NCBI GenBank assembly: GCA_052161625.1
Contig: CP197412.1
Direction: 5' to 3' (one strand)
DNA from: JBKCUI01 sp052161625
GTDB lineage: Bacteria > Planctomycetota > Planctomycetia > Pirellulales > Pirellulaceae
DNA: 64,000 nucleotides
Of this stretch, positions 60,766 to 64,000 are shown piece after piece. Every line of letters begins with the position of its first letter. Position 1 is the first letter of the stretch. The translations under genes and the position numbers were made by a program. The notes under the pieces are model-generated. The model was given only the letters and a program-made list of their open reading frames with translations, searched no databases and was not told the DNA's origin.

Positions 60766-63717
60766 GTGAAAGATGACACATTACCAGTAGGATCGATTGC
60801 TGTGACACTTACATACGTTCTGACTGCTCTGATCAAACTCCTCGTCTTAGACCTTGTGTTTCTCGGAGTCATCCTGGCGATCGTCATGGCCCTGGCGATG
60901 ACGCGTCGCGTTGGATACGCGGTACTCAAAAGAAACTTCTACGGATATTTTTCGAACCCAACCGGTTATGTCTTTCTTTGCTTGTTCGTTTTGCTGACGA
61001 GCATGGCGGCGTTTTGGCCCCACGAGTTCTTTAGTTCCAACTTGGGAACGCTCGGCCAGCTCAACAAGTGGTTTACGTACATCATGCTCTTCTTTATCCC
61101 TGCGATCACGATGAGCATTTGGGCGGAAGAGCGCCGACAGGGAACCGACGAGCTGCTCCTGACGCTCCCGGCTGACGACTTTGATATCGTCATCGGGAAA
61201 TACGTCGCGGCGGCGGCGATCTATTCGGTTTCGCTTCTCTTCTCCCAGTTCTCAACGTTTATCGTTCTCTCGTTTCTAACGCAGGGTGAAATCGATACCG
61301 GGTTATTCTTCACCAACTACATTGGTTATTGGTTCATCGGATTAGCGATGATCGCGATCGGCATGGTCGCATCGTTCCTCACCAACAATCTGACCGTCGG
61401 GTTTATTCTTGGAGCGCTGTTCAATGCACCTTTGGCGTTCGCGTTCAAAGCGGACACGATTGCGGATCGCTCCATTGCTAGAGAGATCAAGAACTTTAGT
61501 GTTCCGGAGCGATTCGACGATTTCGGCCGAGGTGTTCTGAGTCTTTCAAGCGTCTCGTACTTTGTCCTCGTCGCAGCCTTTGGACTCTATCTCTGCATGA
61601 TCTTGATTGGCAAGCGACATTGGAGTGGCGGACGCGATGGAAACCAGAGGCTTGGACATTATCTCTTCCGGCTTGTGGCTATCGCCGTGATCGTGATCGC
61701 CGGAACGATGTTGTTCCAGAACAACGATCGCCGAATCGATGCGACCGAGATGAAGGTTAGTTCCATCTCTCCCGTTACCGAAGAGTTGATCGCATCGCTC
61801 GGCAGCGACCGCGAGATTGTGGTCGATGCCTACCTGTCGGCAGATGTGCCGGAGGAATACGCGAAAATCAAGTACCAGGTGATCTCTCTGCTGAAAGAGT
61901 TCAAATCGGCCGCGCAGGCGGCGGATGTCACCATGCAGCTTCGCATTTACGACTCCGTGCAGCCTTCCAGCGAAGAAGAGAAGCAAGCGGAGCAGCAATA
62001 TGGAATCGTTCCACAAACGATCCGAGTTCGAGAGCGAGGAGCCTACTCGGATCAGCCGATCATGTTGGGGGCCGCCTTCCGAAGCGGATTGCAGAAAGTG
62101 GTCATTCCCTTCTTCGAACCGGGGGTCCCTGTCGAATACGAACTGGTCCGTTCCTTGACCACCGTTTCGAAACCGGCCCGAAAGAAGCTGGGGGTACTCA
62201 GTACCGAAGCCAAGATGATGGGTGGGTTCGATATGCGAAGCATGCAGTCGATGCCACAACAGCCCATCATCGATGAACTAGCTAAGCAATATGAGATTGT
62301 TTCGGTGAACGCAGCATCGCCCATCGATATCGAAAAGTTGGATGTTCTGCTCGCCGTGCAACCATCGTCCCTTTCCCCCGAGGAAATGACGAACTTCATC
62401 GATGCGTTGAAGTCAGGACTGCCGACGGCGATCTTTGAAGACCCCGTAGTCGCGTTGGAACCGATCATTGGAACGGGCGATCCGAAACAAGCTGGTGGAC
62501 CGATGGCGATGCTCGGTGGCGGCGGTGCTCAACCCAAGGGCGATATGCGTCCGCTTTGGCGAGAACTGGGGCTTGAGATCCCCGGACGACCTGGAGCGAT
62601 GGGCTTGCTCGCCCCCGATCTTTGCTGGCAGGAGTACAACCCTTACCCCGTCCTCGCAGAAACTTCCGAGGCTAGCGACCTTTGGATCTTTGCTCGCGAA
62701 GAAGCCCCGGGTGCGGACGGCGCGTTCAACAGCAACAGTGAGATCAGCAAAGATCTGACTGAGCTTATGTTCCTTTACTCGGGAGTCATTCGACCGTTAC
62801 CCGAGTCGGAATCGAGCGTCGTGGTCACGCCATTGGTACAAACCGGATTGAAGGCCGGAACGATCACCCAGCAGGATCTCAATAGTATCGAGCGTTCCGG
62901 ACTTTCCCGAGCTACCGAGACCAAACTGCGCTTGGGGGAAAGCACAGGCGCGCAAGTGTTGGCGGCTTGGATCGAAGGCAAAGCCAGCGGAGCCAGCGAG
63001 GCGACGGCGACGGCGAAGAAAGAAGGGGACGAGACGGCGCAGCCCGCCGCCGAGACCCGCTCGATCAAAGCCGTGTATGTTGCTGACGTCGATTGCTTGA
63101 CCCGGACGTTCGTCGACATTCGAAACCGACCGCAGATGCTGGAAGATATCAAATTCCAGTTCCAAAACATCACATTTGTTCTCAATGCGATCGATGTGCT
63201 TGCTGGTGAGACCAAGTATCCTCAGGTGCGTCGACATATTCCAACATTTAGCACTCTCAAGCTGGTGGAGGCCCAGGCCGAGAAGGCCCGGCAGATCGAG
63301 GCTTCCAAGCGTGCGGAATTCAGCAAGAACTTTACCGAGGCGATTGCAAAGGCCGAGGATGAGAATGCGAAATCCGAACGTGAGTTCAAAGAGAGAATCG
63401 ACAAACTGGCATCCGATGGCAGTATCGATGCGTCGCAATTCGCGGACTTGGAACGATTGCGTCAGCAGGCTGCGATCAAACAACAAAACACGGTGAAACG
63501 ATTCCGTGTGGAGAAAGATCGATTGCAGCGAGAACGCGATCAAGGCATCCGCAATGCACGCCGCGAGGCGGATGATGCGATCGCAAAGATCCAGAATTAC
63601 TACAAATTGTTGGCCGTGTTTGTGCCGCCCATTCCGCCACTTGTTGTTGGCATTGTCGTTCTCGTCTCGCGTCGATTGCGAGAACGAGAAGGTATTTCGA
63701 AGAACCGACTCAAGTAG
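60766..63717 (+). CDS. Fused ABC-2 permease and GldG-like auxiliary protein
   Basis: The 983-residue product joins two parts that are separate in gliding bacteria. Residues about 45-300 are the permease with six or more membrane helices (F-S-N-P-T-G-Y-V-F-L, E-R-R-Q-G-T-D-E-L-L). Residues about 330-860 form the periplasmic GldG-like auxiliary domain (I-S-P-V-T-E-E-L-I-A-S-L). A charged coiled coil (about 865-940) follows, and a last membrane helix near the end. GTG at 60766 gives the first helix; an internal start is possible. The DUF4340 gene follows 20 bp later. Confidence 0.85.
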   Translation: MKDDTLPVGSIAVTLTYVLTALIKLLVLDLVFLGVILAIVMALAMTRRVGYAVLKRNFYGYFSNPTGYVFLCLFVLLTSMAAFWPHEFFSSNLGTLGQLNKWFTYIMLFFIPAITMSIWAEERRQGTDELLLTLPADDFDIVIGKYVAAAAIYSVSLLFSQFSTFIVLSFLTQGEIDTGLFFTNYIGYWFIGLAMIAIGMVASFLTNNLTVGFILGALFNAPLAFAFKADTIADRSIAREIKNFSVPERFDDFGRGVLSLSSVSYFVLVAAFGLYLCMILIGKRHWSGGRDGNQRLGHYLFRLVAIAVIVIAGTMLFQNNDRRIDATEMKVSSISPVTEELIASLGSDREIVVDAYLSADVPEEYAKIKYQVISLLKEFKSAAQAADVTMQLRIYDSVQPSSEEEKQAEQQYGIVPQTIRVRERGAYSDQPIMLGAAFRSGLQKVVIPFFEPGVPVEYELVRSLTTVSKPARKKLGVLSTEAKMMGGFDMRSMQSMPQQPIIDELAKQYEIVSVNAASPIDIEKLDVLLAVQPSSLSPEEMTNFIDALKSGLPTAIFEDPVVALEPIIGTGDPKQAGGPMAMLGGGGAQPKGDMRPLWRELGLEIPGRPGAMGLLAPDLCWQEYNPYPVLAETSEASDLWIFAREEAPGADGAFNSNSEISKDLTELMFLYSGVIRPLPESESSVVVTPLVQTGLKAGTITQQDLNSIERSGLSRATETKLRLGESTGAQVLAAWIEGKASGASEATATAKKEGDETAQPAAETRSIKAVYVADVDCLTRTFVDIRNRPQMLEDIKFQFQNITFVLNAIDVLAGETKYPQVRRHIPTFSTLKLVEAQAEKARQIEASKRAEFSKNFTEAIAKAEDENAKSEREFKERIDKLASDGSIDASQFADLERLRQQAAIKQQNTVKRFRVEKDRLQRERDQGIRNARREADDAIAKIQNYYKLLAVFVPPIPPLVVGIVVLVSRRLREREGISKNRLK

Positions 63718-63737
63718 CTTCAAGGGAGAGAACCAAA

Positions 63738-64000
63738 GTGACTGAAGGACGCAAAACTGCAGTATTTGCCTTGATCGCAGGCGCCGTTACCCTGCTCGCT
63801 TGGGTGACGGGTAACCGAGTGACCACCGATGTCTCCACCGCGAGCAGCCGAATCGGCGTGACCCTCTTTGAGAAGTTCACGGATCCTCTCACGGCGGCGT
63901 CGCTAAAGATATTGAAGTACGACAATGCCAAGGAGCAATTCGACGAATTCGAAGTTTCGAAGGACCGCAAGTCGGGACTTTGGACCATCCCTTCGCATGA
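63738..64000 (+). CDS. DUF4340-like protein (3' end cut by window)
   Basis: Only the first 87 codons are visible. A GTG start with GGGAGAG ahead is followed by a membrane helix, V-F-A-L-I-A-G-A-V-T-L-L-A-W. After this comes the region F-E-V-S-K-D-R-K-S-G-L-W-T-I-P that is usual at the start of DUF4340 proteins. These often follow GldFG-type permease genes, and this one begins 20 bp after it. The reading frame is still open at the window end. Confidence 0.8.
   Translation, partial: MTEGRKTAVFALIAGAVTLLAWVTGNRVTTDVSTASSRIGVTLFEKFTDPLTAASLKILKYDNAKEQFDEFEVSKDRKSGLWTIPSH

Overview
The window is a typical chromosomal segment of a planctomycete, most likely from the Pirellulales (Rhodopirellula/Pirellula-like). 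No taxonomic search was possible, so this rests on gene content. The markers are a DUF1559 pseudopilin-like protein (H-X9-DG type) followed by a small lipoprotein, two planctomycete-style CxxCH cytochrome proteins (one fused to WD40 repeats, one to a propeller/HEAT region), an ASPIC/UnbV protein with TPR partners, several Gfo/Idh/MocA oxidoreductases, an exosortase-like protein with a TPR partner, and Gram-negative envelope genes (flgI, waaA, murB, an ftsQ-like gene). I see no rRNA, tRNA, CRISPR array, prophage or intact insertion sequence.

Layout. 1-3.7 kb: the end of a Gfo/Idh/MocA oxidoreductase, a YbaB/EbfC protein, trmL, and flagellar flgI plus a rod-binding (FlgJ N-terminal) gene. 3.9-6.5 kb: one ORF fusing a class II-like photolyase to a renalase-like FAD oxidoreductase. 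6.5-13.8 kb: WD40-cytochrome, CorA-like membrane protein, aldo/keto reductase, a large PVC-type cytochrome and a YacP-like NYN nuclease. 13.9-17.5 kb: transglutaminase, Tat-exported oxidoreductase and App1-type phosphatase. 17.5-21 kb: a membrane protein overlapping an NrnA-like DHH phosphoesterase, with pabB divergent from it. 21-26.4 kb: a long minus-strand run of thioredoxin, murB, ftsQ-like, methyltransferase, ketoacyl synthase, acyl carrier protein and a 157-residue unknown. 26.9-30.4 kb: speA and waaA.

30.5-35.5 kb: the exosortase-like gene overlapping a TPR gene by one base, a degenerate GGDEF protein with a 120-bp internal DNA repeat, a BON protein and a small membrane protein. 35.6-38.1 kb: an SLC13-type transporter and an NAD-dependent epimerase. 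38.6-47 kb: rpoB and rpoC with no rplKAJL upstream, followed by a terminator-like hairpin and about 540 bp of long intergenic tandem repeats. 47.6-55.2 kb: a membrane protein, a TPR-TPR-ASPIC module, and the DUF1559/lipoprotein pair. 55.2-64 kb: a UvrD/PcrA helicase, argC, a helical-repeat unknown, and an ABC system (ATPase, fused GldF/GldG-like permease, DUF4340-like protein cut by the window end).

Most unusual points: (1) the photolyase-FAD oxidoreductase fusion; (2) a MurB whose two proton-donor positions are Leu and His while the rest of the fold is conserved; (3) a GGDEF domain that has lost its signature and carries repeated S-D-D-I-A-A-L-F-A elements; (4) the exosortase-like/TPR gene pair; (5) the 221/253-bp repeats downstream of rpoC. 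Long ORFs antisense to rpoC, speA and the cytochromes are attributed to codon bias and left out.
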